36,468 bases of DNA. Source: Nitrospirota bacterium. Its GTDB lineage: Bacteria; Nitrospirota; Thermodesulfovibrionia; Thermodesulfovibrionales; UBA9159. Shown piece by piece: positions 1 to 8,308 of this stretch (positions are counted from its first letter, which is position 1; each line of letters begins with the position of its first letter). The position numbers and the translations under genes were made by a program. A model generated the notes under the pieces. It worked only from the letters and a program-made list of their open reading frames with translations, did no database searches and had not been told where the DNA came from. The stretch spans positions 1 through 36,468 of the forward strand of contig JAMCWJ010000060.1 of NCBI GenBank assembly GCA_023475105.1, written 5' to 3'.

Positions 1-1008
1 CGGATGGGTGATATCGTCTTCCGGCATCGTCACTACCGGAAGCATCGTAACCGAGCCCGGCATCCCCTTGATCCTCCCGGCACGCTCGTAGAGGGAGGAA
101 AGGTCGGAGTACATGTACCCGGGATATCCCCTTCTTCCCGGCAACTCCTCCCGCGCAGTCGAAACCTCTCTCAGGGCGTCGCAGTAATTGGTCATGTCGG
201 TGATCACCACAAGCACATCCATCCCCCTTTCGAAGGCGAGATATTCGGCCAGGGTAAGGCCGAAACGCGGCGCCAGAAGCCGCTCCACGACCGGTTCGTC
301 CGCCATGTTCGCAAAAGCGACAAAACCCGTCCTCATCTCCTCAAGGACTTTTGTATAGAACGAATACTCATGGAAGGTAAGCCCCACGGCCACGAACACG
401 ACGACAAAGCCTTCGGAGACCCTCTCTTCCCCTTTTCCGTACAGGAAGGAATCGGGGGATTTCTCCTCACGTGTCTCCCGGCCGCTCGTCGTCCGCGCAT
501 TCCTGAGTATTCCCGCGGCAAGCTCCTTCGAAGGAAGCCCGGCGCTCGAAAAGATCGGAAGTTTCTGTCCTTTTACGAGAGTATTGAGCCCGTCGATGCA
601 GGAGAACCCTGTTTCGATGAACTCCTCCGGCCTCGCCCTCGAGGCAGGGTTGATCGGAAAGCCGGACACAGGAGCCCATTTCTCGGGGATGAACATCGGC
701 ACGCCGTCTCTCGGAAGAAAGGAGCCGCTGAAAACCCTCCCGATGATGTCCGAGGAAAGCGGCGCCCTTTTCACTGCGTCGGTAAAGATAACGGACGACT
801 TCCCGATATCGAGCCCTCTTGTCTCTCCGTATACCTGGATGAGGACCGAATCCTTCTCGATCTTCAGGACCTCGCCGTCCATCTCCTTGCCGTCCGGGAA
901 GACAACCCTCACCACCTCCCCCATCCTGGCGGAAAAGACTTTCTCGACGAAAATGAGCGGGCCCCTGATGGATGAAATGGTGGAGTATATATGTTCGGAA
1001 AGCCTCAT
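1..1008 (-). CDS. atpB: A/V-type ATPase subunit B (partial, 3' end outside window)
   Basis: Non-catalytic nucleotide-binding subunit of the soluble head of a rotary A/V-type ATPase. The reading frame is open from an ATG at 1008 to the window edge, giving 336 codons of about 460 expected. It begins [18 protein letters not shown] and includes [22 protein letters not shown] and [19 protein letters not shown]. That last stretch is the family block carrying the arginine that completes the catalytic site of subunit A. There is no Walker A glycine-lysine loop, as expected for subunit B. A GAGG sequence lies just upstream of the ATG. The gene is the last visible member of a minus-strand run behind namZ, the MurU-AmgK fusion and an MFS gene, and is 5.4 kb from subunit A. 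Subunit D would be expected next, outside the window. Identification is confident. Confidence 0.95.
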   Translation of the reverse strand, partial: MRLSEHIYSTISSIRGPLIFVEKVFSARMGEVVRVVFPDGKEMDGEVLKIEKDSVLIQVYGETRGLDIGKSSVIFTDAVKRAPLSSDIIGRVFSGSFLPRDGVPMFIPEKWAPVSGFPINPASRARPEEFIETGFSCIDGLNTLVKGQKLPIFSSAGLPSKELAAGILRNARTTSGRETREEKSPDSFLYGKGEERVSEGFVVVFVAVGLTFHEYSFYTKVLEEMRTGFVAFANMADEPVVERLLAPRFGLTLAEYLAFERGMDVLVVITDMTNYCDALREVSTAREELPGRRGYPGYMYSDLSSLYERAGRIKGMPGSVTMLPVVTMPEDDITHP

Positions 1009-1023
1009 CCTGTCCTCGAAGGT

Positions 1024-1032
1024 ATTATAGCA
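1024..1032 (-). promoter_or_regulatory. extended -10 promoter candidate for atpB
   Basis: On the minus strand the sequence TGCTATAAT is a perfect extended -10 element, 15 bases before the atpB ATG. No good -35 hexamer is present (TTTCTC at 17-base spacing). Transcription would start near 1017, so the leader would be very short. It would let atpB be expressed independently of the MurNAc genes upstream. Confidence 0.5.
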
Positions 1033-1084
1033 CTCCCCTGTTTCACGAGAAAGAGTTTTCTGCCTGTCCGCCCTGAACGCGGAA

Positions 1085-2308
1085 TCATTCCACCGTGTCT
1101 TTTTCGATGAACCTCGTCCCGAAAAAGCAGAAGAAGCCGGCGACGAGAACAACAAAGGGAGTGATCAGGAGTGCGGACCTCAGCCCCCACATATCCGAGA
1201 GGAACCCGAGGATGGTCGGTGAGACCGCATCTCCCAAGGCATGGATAAAGAATATGTTGACGGCAAAGGCCATCGCACGCGCTTCAGGCCTGCTCACATT
1301 CACGATGACCGTATTCAGCGGTCCCGTGTTCAGAAAAAGCAGAAATTCGGCAAAAAAGACCGCGACCAGGCAACCCGTAAGAGACGGAGTCAGGAGCGCA
1401 TATGCTGCAACAGGCGCCCCCAGGATGAATCCCCAGCCTGAAACCCGCTGATAACCCTTCAGGCTCTTCCTCTGCGCGCGGTCGCCGAGCCAGCCTCCCG
1501 CGAGCGTGCCGGCGATTCCCGAGACTACCGTGATCACCCCGAAAAGCGTATTGCCCTCGGCCACATTCAGATTATGGATGCGATGAAGAAAGGACGGCAC
1601 CCACTGTGCTAGTCCGCCTAGGGCAAAGGTCATTGCAGCCATCGCCAGCGTGTTCGTCACGAATGTACGGTTGGTGAAGAGCCGAAGATACCTTTTCGAG
1701 AGCCGCTCTTCGCATCCGCTGTCGCGTAATTCCAGGGGCTGCTCTTCGCCCCCGCGCCGGGGCTCGCGAAGAAACCGCAGGGGAAGCACCAGAAACAGGC
1801 CGGGAATCCCGACCACGAGGAACGCCGCGTGCCACCCGAAGCGTTGTCCGAGGATGCCGCCCAGCAGGTAGCCAAGCGCACTTCCCACGGGGATCGCAAG
1901 ATAGAAGTAGGAGAGTATGCGGCCTCTTCTCTCTTTCGGAAAAAAGTCTGAGAGGAGCCCGGGCGACACGGTCCCGAAACTCGCCTCGCCGACTCCGACG
2001 AGTGTCCTTGCAGCCAGAAGCGTCCCATACCCAGGCGCAATGCCCGCTCCTGCTGTGAAGAGGCTCCAGAGAGAGAGGCCGTATGCGGCAATCCGCGCAC
2101 GGCTCATCCGGTCCCCGAGCCAGCCGAGAAGCGGGGCCGACACCATATAGCAGACCATGAAGGCGCTTCCGAGGAGGCCGAGCGCCGTGTCTGAAAGACG
2201 AAGGTCTTCCTTCACCAGGGGAAATACTGCGTAGAGCACTTGCCGGTCGATATAGTTGAGAAGATTGACGCCGAGGAGCAAACCGAGGGCGTAGCGGCGG
2301 TAATTCAT
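1085..2308 (-). CDS. MFS transporter, spinster-like
   Basis: Integral inner-membrane transporter of the major facilitator superfamily with about 12 hydrophobic segments. The N-terminal block [16 protein letters not shown] and the loop GWLGDRMSR (the MFS loop 2-3 signature) are typical of spinster-like and sugar-phosphate-type carriers. A longer frame reaches 2410, but the start is placed at the internal ATG at 2308 because it lies 10 bases after the stop of the preceding gene and opens directly onto the first membrane helix, giving 407 residues. It sits in one operon with a MurU-AmgK fusion and a NamZ-type muramidase. MurNAc or a muropeptide is therefore a plausible substrate, but this rests on context only. 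The sequence itself does not define the substrate. Confidence 0.85.
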   Translation of the reverse strand: MNYRRYALGLLLGVNLLNYIDRQVLYAVFPLVKEDLRLSDTALGLLGSAFMVCYMVSAPLLGWLGDRMSRARIAAYGLSLWSLFTAGAGIAPGYGTLLAARTLVGVGEASFGTVSPGLLSDFFPKERRGRILSYFYLAIPVGSALGYLLGGILGQRFGWHAAFLVVGIPGLFLVLPLRFLREPRRGGEEQPLELRDSGCEERLSKRYLRLFTNRTFVTNTLAMAAMTFALGGLAQWVPSFLHRIHNLNVAEGNTLFGVITVVSGIAGTLAGGWLGDRAQRKSLKGYQRVSGWGFILGAPVAAYALLTPSLTGCLVAVFFAEFLLFLNTGPLNTVIVNVSRPEARAMAFAVNIFFIHALGDAVSPTILGFLSDMWGLRSALLITPFVVLVAGFFCFFGTRFIEKDTVE

Positions 2309-2318
2309 CGAACGACTT

Positions 2319-4190
2319 TCACAATAACGACGCCAGTGCATAAAGGGCCGGATATTCGTTCCTTGCCGCCGATATCCCTTCCATGAAAAGCCTGAGCCCT
2401 TCCTTTGCATGCTTCAAAAAATAGCTTTTCCCTTTCACCGAGGAAAGGAACCCGTACGCCCCCAGGGCCTGCATGTGTCTCTGAAGTCTGCAGGGGAGAA
2501 GCGTATTTCTGAAGGCCTCGTCACCGAAGCCCGCATCGCCTTTTTCCTTCATCTCTCCGACATAGTAGTTCAAGAGTCTTTCCCTCAATTCTTCTCCGAG
2601 CCGGTAATAGGGGTCCCAGAGAAGAGAGGCCACGTCATAGGCGGGAGGCCCGATCCTTGCGCCCTGGAAGTCGATAATCCGGGGGATGCCTCCCTTTGTG
2701 AGCATGACGTTCTGGGACTGGAAGTCCCTATGGATCACCGTCTTCGGGAAAGAATCGACCAGGTCGGCGAGCCGCCCGAATTCTTCATCGATCCTCTGTC
2801 TGTCTTCAACTGGAGTCTGCCTGATCCGCGACACATAGTTCTCGAGGAAATAGCCGGTTTCCCATCGGAGATGATCATAATCGAAAATCCGCTCCCGTAG
2901 GGAAGGACATTCCGAGCTATGGTTTGTTGCCGCGGTATGGACCATCACCGCGATATCGAGGACTTTTCTATAAACTTCCTCTACCTCTTCCTCAGTGCGC
3001 CGGCACCTGAGCCAGCTGTAGAGCGAGAGATCTCCCAGATCTTCGAAGAGGGCTTTCTTCTTTTCGGGGCTCGCCCTCAGCAATTCAGGCACCGGGACGC
3101 CGCAGCTCCTCAAGAAGTCCGCATATGCGATGTAGCGCTCAAAGTCTTCGTCGTCCGGGCCGAACCGAACGAGTACGGAGGAGCCTCTCCCCTCCCTGAT
3201 GCGGTAGAACTTTCTGTCCGAACCTCCGACGCCGATAAGAAAAGTCCGATCATCTCCTGATGAGCCGAGCATTTCCCCTTCCGTGAGGGATAGGACAAAA
3301 CCCGAGCCGGCGATGCAGTTTTCGAGGGGGAGATTTCCCTTCGCCCTCGATCCGGGAAGGAGGATGCAGTTTCTCACCACCGAACCTTTTTCCGCTACGG
3401 AGTCCGCTTCCATCACGACGTATCCGGCGATCTCCGCGTGACGGCAGCCTCTCGCAGAGGGACTGATCGAGATGGTCTCGCCCTCCGATCTCATCTGCCG
3501 GACCACGGCTGCAGCGTATGCGGCGGGAGTGCCTATGTCGCTCCAGTAACAGCCGCTCAGGTCGAGGCTACCGACCCGCCGCCCCTCGGATGCAGCAGCC
3601 AGCCACGCATCCACGACACTTGATGCCCCTTCGGGAAGGAACCTGAGAAACTCCGCGCTGTACACGGCTATCCCCGTAAAAGCGACGCGCCTGTCCACGG
3701 GCTCCCTTCCGATGAGGGTGTCGCCGACACCCCTCAGCAGCCCCCCGGCATCGACCGAAACGGTGTTGAACTTCGGGAAATCGTGCACTGCAAGGGTCGC
3801 GATGTTGTCCGAGGCGTGGTGGAAGGCGATGATACCTTCGAGTTCGATATCGGAGAGGATGTCGGAGTTGTGGACCAGGAAGGTGTCCGTCAAAAGGAAG
3901 CTCTCCGCATTCTTCAGGGCGCCCCCTGTCCCGAGCATCGATTCTTCGGGAAAAAGTCTGACCAGATCGCGAAAGGCCGAGCGCCTTATCCAGTCCTCGA
4001 TCACATCTTTTTTGTAATGGAGGTTGATACCCACGCATTTTGCGCCGAGACGGGAGACCTTTTCGAGGACCGTCTCGAGCGCCGGTTTCCCGACAACCGG
4101 CAGAAGCGGCTTCGGGATATGAAAGGTGATCGGCTGCAGCCTTTCACCGCTGCCCGCAGCAAGGACGAAAACGTTGATCGGCTCAGTCAT
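2319..4190 (-). CDS. Fused MurU-like nucleotidyltransferase and AmgK-like sugar kinase
   Basis: A 623-residue two-domain protein. Residues 1-235 form a nucleotidyltransferase with VLAAGSGERLQPIT, PKPLLPV and GTGGALKNA, close to MurU (MurNAc-1-phosphate uridylyltransferase). Residues about 240-300 look like a short left-handed beta-helix (AEIAGYVVMEADSVAEKGSVV). Residues about 315-600 are an aminoglycoside-phosphotransferase-type kinase with FEDLGD, the catalytic loop HRDFQSQN (487-494), the metal-binding DFQ (507-509) and GPPAYDVASLLWDPYY, which closely match AmgK. In pseudomonads AmgK phosphorylates MurNAc at C1 and MurU then makes UDP-MurNAc, bypassing de novo synthesis. There they are two adjacent genes; here they are one chain with MurU first. 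The start overlaps the namZ stop by 8 bases. Another hexose specificity remains possible. Confidence 0.85.
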   Translation of the reverse strand: MTEPINVFVLAAGSGERLQPITFHIPKPLLPVVGKPALETVLEKVSRLGAKCVGINLHYKKDVIEDWIRRSAFRDLVRLFPEESMLGTGGALKNAESFLLTDTFLVHNSDILSDIELEGIIAFHHASDNIATLAVHDFPKFNTVSVDAGGLLRGVGDTLIGREPVDRRVAFTGIAVYSAEFLRFLPEGASSVVDAWLAAASEGRRVGSLDLSGCYWSDIGTPAAYAAAVVRQMRSEGETISISPSARGCRHAEIAGYVVMEADSVAEKGSVVRNCILLPGSRAKGNLPLENCIAGSGFVLSLTEGEMLGSSGDDRTFLIGVGGSDRKFYRIREGRGSSVLVRFGPDDEDFERYIAYADFLRSCGVPVPELLRASPEKKKALFEDLGDLSLYSWLRCRRTEEEVEEVYRKVLDIAVMVHTAATNHSSECPSLRERIFDYDHLRWETGYFLENYVSRIRQTPVEDRQRIDEEFGRLADLVDSFPKTVIHRDFQSQNVMLTKGGIPRIIDFQGARIGPPAYDVASLLWDPYYRLGEELRERLLNYYVGEMKEKGDAGFGDEAFRNTLLPCRLQRHMQALGAYGFLSSVKGKSYFLKHAKEGLRLFMEGISAARNEYPALYALASLL

Positions 4191-5367
4191 ACATGAGGAA
4201 TCTCTTTCTGACCGTTTTCACAAATCGAAGAGATTCTTCCTGCCATCGCGCCTCCATGAGCCCCAGGTCTTCGCCTTTCTTTATGCCCTCCCTGAGCCAC
4301 TCGTTGCCCGCGAGGATATCTATCGGCATTTTCACGTTTTCATATTCATAAGGAGGCCTCTTCCATTCGAAACGCCCGGGGTAGAGGTCATAAACCGCTT
4401 TCAGTACCGCAACCCCTGTCTTGAAGGGTCTAAAACGCCTCCGGTCCGTCACATGGAGCTGCGCGCCTCCGCAAAGCCTGCCGGCATGTTTCTGGAAGGT
4501 CGGCTCGAAAGAGAGGGGCCTGAAAAAGACCCCGGGAAGTCTGAACTCTTTCAGTCTCTTCACGAGGAAGCCTGCGTCGATAAAGGGGGCTCCGAATATT
4601 TCGAAAGGCCGTGTCGTTCCGCGTCCTTCGCTGAGGAGTGTCCCTTCGAGGAGGCACATGCCGGGATAGACTGCAGCCGTCTCCGGGGTCGGCATATTCG
4701 GGGAAGGCATGACCCAGGGCAGAGCCGTTTGGTCGAACCACATCTTCCGCTTCCAGCCTTCCATCGGAAGGACATGCAGATCAAGAGAGGGACAGCAGGC
4801 ATCCTTCAGGTACCGGGCAATCTCCCCGATGGTCATGCCGTGGCGTACCGGCAAAGGCCTACCTCCGACGAAGGACGAATAACGGGGATCAAGAACAGTT
4901 CCTTCGGTAATCGCTCCGCCCAGAGGGTTCGGCCTGTCGAGCACCACAACGGACTTACCCTCCTCACGGCAGGCCTGCATACAGAGCTCCATGGTCCAGA
5001 TGAAGGTATAATAGCGCGCGCCCACATCCTGAAGGTCTATCACCATAAGGTCCACATTCCCGAGCATCGAAGGTTCAGGCCTGCGTGTCTTTCCGTAAAG
5101 GCTGAATACGGGAAGTCCGGTCTTCTTGTCGGTAAACCCCCGCCACTCGATCATGTTGTCCTGCGTTTCTCCCCGGATTCCGTGCTGGGGTCCGAAGAGG
5201 GCCGCGAGTCTGCACTTCTTCGACTCGATAAAGAGATCGACGGCGTGCGCGAACCTCTTGTTGACAGACGCGGGATGGACCAGGAGCCCCACCCTCGCCC
5301 CTCTGAAGCGCGCAGGCCATCTTTTTTCGCACAGATCCAGACCGGTCTTTACAGGCATTTCCGACAT
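4183..5367 (-). CDS. namZ: DUF1343 exo-beta-N-acetylmuramidase, NamZ-like
   Basis: Member of the DUF1343 (YbbC/NamZ) family, whose characterised members release MurNAc from non-reducing ends of peptidoglycan fragments. Signature blocks are GLLVHPASVN, FGPQHGIRGE, the long NMPTPETAAVYPGMCLLEG segment and SEGRGTTRPFE. A longer frame extends to 5469; the start is placed at the ATG at 5367 (394 residues) because a -35/-10 pair lies just upstream and GGGG precedes it. An ATG three codons on (5358) is an alternative. No signal peptide is visible, unlike secreted NamZ of Bacillus, so a cytoplasmic enzyme acting on imported disaccharides is likely here. It heads an operon with the MurU-AmgK fusion (8-base overlap) and an MFS transporter, which supports a role in MurNAc recycling. 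Confidence 0.88.
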   Translation of the reverse strand: MSEMPVKTGLDLCEKRWPARFRGARVGLLVHPASVNKRFAHAVDLFIESKKCRLAALFGPQHGIRGETQDNMIEWRGFTDKKTGLPVFSLYGKTRRPEPSMLGNVDLMVIDLQDVGARYYTFIWTMELCMQACREEGKSVVVLDRPNPLGGAITEGTVLDPRYSSFVGGRPLPVRHGMTIGEIARYLKDACCPSLDLHVLPMEGWKRKMWFDQTALPWVMPSPNMPTPETAAVYPGMCLLEGTLLSEGRGTTRPFEIFGAPFIDAGFLVKRLKEFRLPGVFFRPLSFEPTFQKHAGRLCGGAQLHVTDRRRFRPFKTGVAVLKAVYDLYPGRFEWKRPPYEYENVKMPIDILAGNEWLREGIKKGEDLGLMEARWQEESLRFVKTVRKRFLMYD

Positions 5368-5386
5368 ATCCCCGGAATTTCGGCTT

Positions 5387-5416
5387 ACTCTAACATTTTT
5401 TTTGAAGCAGTGACAA
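5387..5416 (-). promoter_or_regulatory. sigma70-type promoter for the namZ operon
   Basis: TTGTCA (5411-5416) and TAGAGT (5387-5392) are separated by 18 bases on the minus strand. The predicted start of transcription is near 5380, 13 bases before the preferred namZ ATG. Confidence 0.55.
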
Positions 5417-5503
5417 TCGGACGCGTGGCCCAAAAGGATTCGAGGGTTGCTCTGCCCGCCCTCACGCAATAGTAGTTCTCTTACAGACGCAGGCGGTTTT
5501 CTT

Positions 5504-5532
5504 TTGAGAAACTTCCGGAAAGCCCTTATAAT
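5504..5532 (+). promoter_or_regulatory. sigma70-type promoter for the rhomboid-like gene
   Basis: TTGAGA (5504-5509), a 17-base spacer and a perfect TATAAT (5527-5532). Transcription would start near 5539, immediately ahead of the GGAGGT ribosome-binding site and GTG start of the next gene. It fires divergently from the namZ promoter. Confidence 0.75.
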
Positions 5533-5549
5533 AGACCGGAGGTGGCGTT

Positions 5550-6368
5550 GTGAGCCTGATGAACAGACTCGAAAGAAAGCTCGGCCGGTATGCGATAGAG
5601 AACCTGATGGTCTATATCATCGGGATCAACGGGCTTGTGTACTTCCTCTCTTACGCCTACCGCGGAAGCAACCTGATAAGCAAACTCTGGCTCGACCCCT
5701 CCCTCGTCCTCCGGGGCGAGGTATGGAGGCTGGTCACCTTCATTTTCATTCCGCCGGCGACCTCGATCATCTGGATCTTTTTTATTCTCTATTTCTATTA
5801 CATGGTCGGGACGGGGCTGGAGCACGAGTGGGGAAGTTTCAGGTTCAACGTCTATTATCTCACGGGGATGGCCTGCACGATCCTCGCCGCGTTCCTCGTC
5901 GGACAGGGCTCCACTGCCGTCTATCTGAACCTCTCGCTCTTCCTCGCCTTCGCCTATGTCTACCCCGATTTCGAGATACTCCTGTTCTTCGTCCTTCCCG
6001 TGAAGGTGAAATATCTCGCGTGGCTCAACTGGTTTTTCATCGGTTTCACCGTCCTCACGGCCCCGCTTCCTGCCAAGGCCGCGGCACTCGTTTCGGTCCT
6101 GAATTATTTCCTCTTTTTCGGAAGAGAAATCGCCGCAAACTGGAAAAACAGCTCCTTCTCCTATCAGAGAAGACGCGCCTTCACCTCGCGCAGCGCACCG
6201 CCCGAAAAAGCTTTCATCCACAAATGTTCGATATGCGGCATGACTGAAAAGGACGACGCCCTAATGGACTTCAGATATTGTTCCCGGTGCGAGGGGGATC
6301 ATGAATATTGCATGCCCCACCTGAAAACGCACGAGCATGTGAAGGAGTCGAAACAGGAAAAGACGTGA
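5550..6368 (+). CDS. Rhomboid-fold membrane protein lacking the catalytic serine, with C-terminal zinc ribbon
   Basis: A 272-residue membrane protein. The rhomboid-type landmarks GEVWRLVTFIF and GTGLEHEWGSFRFNVYYL are present, followed by several membrane segments. Where active rhomboids carry the GxSG catalytic serine, this protein reads NLSLFLAFAYVYPD, and no helix-6 catalytic histidine context is apparent. It is probably a rhomboid-fold pseudoprotease. The last 60 residues form a cytoplasmic tail with CSICG, CSRCE and a further Cys-His stretch (EYCMPHLKTHEH), which looks like a zinc-binding ribbon. The GTG start is fixed by GGAGGT six bases upstream. The gene converges on atpA (12 bases between ends) and separates the two ATPase units. 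Its function is unknown; membrane-protein binding or quality control is a guess from pseudo-rhomboid families. Confidence 0.8.
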   Translation: MSLMNRLERKLGRYAIENLMVYIIGINGLVYFLSYAYRGSNLISKLWLDPSLVLRGEVWRLVTFIFIPPATSIIWIFFILYFYYMVGTGLEHEWGSFRFNVYYLTGMACTILAAFLVGQGSTAVYLNLSLFLAFAYVYPDFEILLFFVLPVKVKYLAWLNWFFIGFTVLTAPLPAKAAALVSVLNYFLFFGREIAANWKNSSFSYQRRRAFTSRSAPPEKAFIHKCSICGMTEKDDALMDFRYCSRCEGDHEYCMPHLKTHEHVKESKQEKT

Positions 6369-6380
6369 GCGGCTTTCCCG

Positions 6381-7991
6381 CTACCGTTTCATGATCTCCT
6401 CCAGCGGCATTCCCTCCTTGAGCTTCACGAGCGCTGCATGGTAATACTCTACAACCTCCCTGATCTTCGCAACTGTTTTTTCGGGCGGCGAAAAACTGTC
6501 CTCGCTGTATGCGTTCTGGCAGAGAAACTCCATCCGGATCGTGTCCGCTACCTTCATCAGAAGCCTGTCGGCATCCTGCAGCCCTTCGGAGCCGACGATC
6601 TCCGCAACCTCTCTCAGGGCCTCTTCCCTCTGGAGCATCTCCCTGCACCTCTCCTTCAGTGTCCCCCAGTCTTCAGAGACCCGCTCGTTGAAATATGCCG
6701 CCAACTCCTTCTCGTAGAGGGAATAGCTCTGGAACCAGTTGATCGCAGGGTAGTGCCTCTTGTGCGCAAGCGAGGTATCGAGCATCAGGAACGCCCCCGC
6801 GGTTCTGAGGCACGCCTGGGTCACGGGCTCTGTAAAATCCCCTCCGGGCGGAGAGACCGAAAGGATCATGCTGAGGGAGCCTGTCGCGCCGCTCAGGGTC
6901 TCGACCATCCCGGCCCTCTCGAAAAACCCCGAAAGCCGCGAGGCGAGGTACGTCGGATACCCCTCTTCTCCGGGCATCTCCTCGAGAGAAGACGATATCT
7001 CCCGCAACGCCTCGGCCCATCGCGAAAGGCTGTCCGCCAGGAGCAGCACATGGTAGCCCATGTCCCGGTAATACTCGGCCATCGTCACCGCGGTGTAGAT
7101 CGATGCCTCCCTCGCCGCCACAGGCATGTTCGAGGTGTTCGCTACCAGTATCGTCCGCTCCATCAGTTTCTTCCCTGTCCAGGGGTCGCTGAGTTCCCCG
7201 AACTCGCTGATCAGTTCCGCCATCTCGTTGCCGCGCTCCCCGCACCCCACATAGACCACGATATCGGCGCTCGCAAACTTGGCGATCGATTGCTCGAGGA
7301 TCGTCTTTCCCGTGCCGAAGCCACCGGGGAAAATGGCGGTCCCCCCCCTTGCAAAGGGGAAGAGAAAATCGATGCACCGCTGTCCCGTGATGAGAGGTTC
7401 CGACGAGAAGAGTTTTTTTCTATAGGGCCGAGGCATTCTCACCGGCCATTCGTTGCATCCGTATACACCGGTGCCGTCCTCGTATTCGGCGAACGTCTCA
7501 TTCAGGCTCAATTCGCCCCCGGCGATCCGGACGATCTTCCCTTTTGCCGGTGAAATGATCAGGTGCCGGAAGGTGCCTTCTTCGACGAAGCCGATCACTT
7601 CGCCGCGTTCTACCGCGTCGCCGGCCTTTTTCAGGGGACGGAACTCCCACTTCTTCAGATAGTCCAGCGCGTACAGTTCCGTGCCTGCGCTGATGAACGC
7701 GCCCATCTCCTCCCTCAGTCTTTCGAGGGGCCGCTGGAGACCGTCGAACATGCCCCGGAGGAGGCCCGGTCCGAGGCGGACGGTCAGAGGCATACCCACG
7801 CCTTTCACGGGCTCACCGATGCTGAGCCCCTTGGTATTCTCGTACACCTGGATCGTCGCAATGTTCCTGTCGAGCCTCACCACTTCTCCGGTGAGCATCG
7901 AATGGCCGACATAGACTCTGTCGTAGAGCTTAAGCCCCGTCATCTCCACACTCACCGTAGGGCCTGAAATGGCCGTTATTCTCCCTATCAC
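6381..7991 (-). CDS. atpA: A/V-type ATPase catalytic subunit A
   Basis: Catalytic nucleotide-binding subunit of the rotary ATPase head, 536 residues (usual length about 580). The N-terminal beta-barrel begins GRITAISGPTVSVE. The bulge domain specific to A subunits occupies roughly residues 110-185. The P-loop is GGFGTGKT (223-230), and the catalytic glutamate lies in GCGERGNEM (E252). Downstream blocks VANTSNMPVAAREASIYT, LLADSLSRWAEALRE and PGEEGYPTYLASRLSGFFERAG are canonical. The GTG start overlaps the stop of subunit F (GTGA), so the two are translationally coupled. It is the last gene of the H-I-K-E-C-F-A run. Subunit B, normally next, is displaced by 5.4 kb. Whether the enzyme makes or hydrolyses ATP cannot be read from the sequence. 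Confidence 0.97.
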   Translation of the reverse strand: MIGRITAISGPTVSVEMTGLKLYDRVYVGHSMLTGEVVRLDRNIATIQVYENTKGLSIGEPVKGVGMPLTVRLGPGLLRGMFDGLQRPLERLREEMGAFISAGTELYALDYLKKWEFRPLKKAGDAVERGEVIGFVEEGTFRHLIISPAKGKIVRIAGGELSLNETFAEYEDGTGVYGCNEWPVRMPRPYRKKLFSSEPLITGQRCIDFLFPFARGGTAIFPGGFGTGKTILEQSIAKFASADIVVYVGCGERGNEMAELISEFGELSDPWTGKKLMERTILVANTSNMPVAAREASIYTAVTMAEYYRDMGYHVLLLADSLSRWAEALREISSSLEEMPGEEGYPTYLASRLSGFFERAGMVETLSGATGSLSMILSVSPPGGDFTEPVTQACLRTAGAFLMLDTSLAHKRHYPAINWFQSYSLYEKELAAYFNERVSEDWGTLKERCREMLQREEALREVAEIVGSEGLQDADRLLMKVADTIRMEFLCQNAYSEDSFSPPEKTVAKIREVVEYYHAALVKLKEGMPLEEIMKR

Positions 7992-8308
7992 AGCTTCAAC
8001 CTCACGTGATATCCGATGGCTCTTTTTATCAGCCGCATCGCGTAATCCTCCACCTCTACGCCCGGTCTTTCAGGGGCTGGAAGGATCAGGAGAATCCCGA
8101 ACCATCTCCTTTCGAGTTCCCTCAGCCTCGACTCGCTCATCCCCTGTATCAGCCTGTCGTCGACCACGACAAGACCGCTCTCCGGCTTTCCGATGACGCT
8201 CTTCAGGACATCTTCGAGCTCTTCCTTCCCGATCGTATATTCCGCCACGCCCGTCAGTCTGAACCCGCATTCGGCATCGGGGCCGGTGATGAAGACTATC
8301 TTCTTCAT
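7988..8308 (-). CDS. atpF: A/V-type ATPase subunit F
   Basis: Central-stalk subunit F, 106 residues, normal for the family. It begins MKKIVFITGPDAECGFRLTGV and contains GLVVVDDRLI, the Rossmann-like pattern of A/V-ATPase F subunits, ending in the helix that inserts into the A3B3 head. A longer frame to 8398 exists, but the ATG at 8308 follows AAGGGGGAG at good spacing and overlaps the subunit C stop by four bases (ATGA). The 3' end overlaps subunit A. The tight overlaps indicate one transcript and coupled translation. Confidence 0.93.
   Translation of the reverse strand: MKKIVFITGPDAECGFRLTGVAEYTIGKEELEDVLKSVIGKPESGLVVVDDRLIQGMSESRLRELERRWFGILLILPAPERPGVEVEDYAMRLIKRAIGYHVRLKL

Noticed and set aside
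4..975. A 323-codon plus-strand frame
   Set aside because: It lies opposite the clearly identified ATPase subunit B and its translation is arginine/histidine/proline-rich without family features.
4126..5472. A 448-codon plus-strand frame
   Set aside because: Antisense to namZ, whose translation shows strong family motifs; the frame is a GC-bias shadow.
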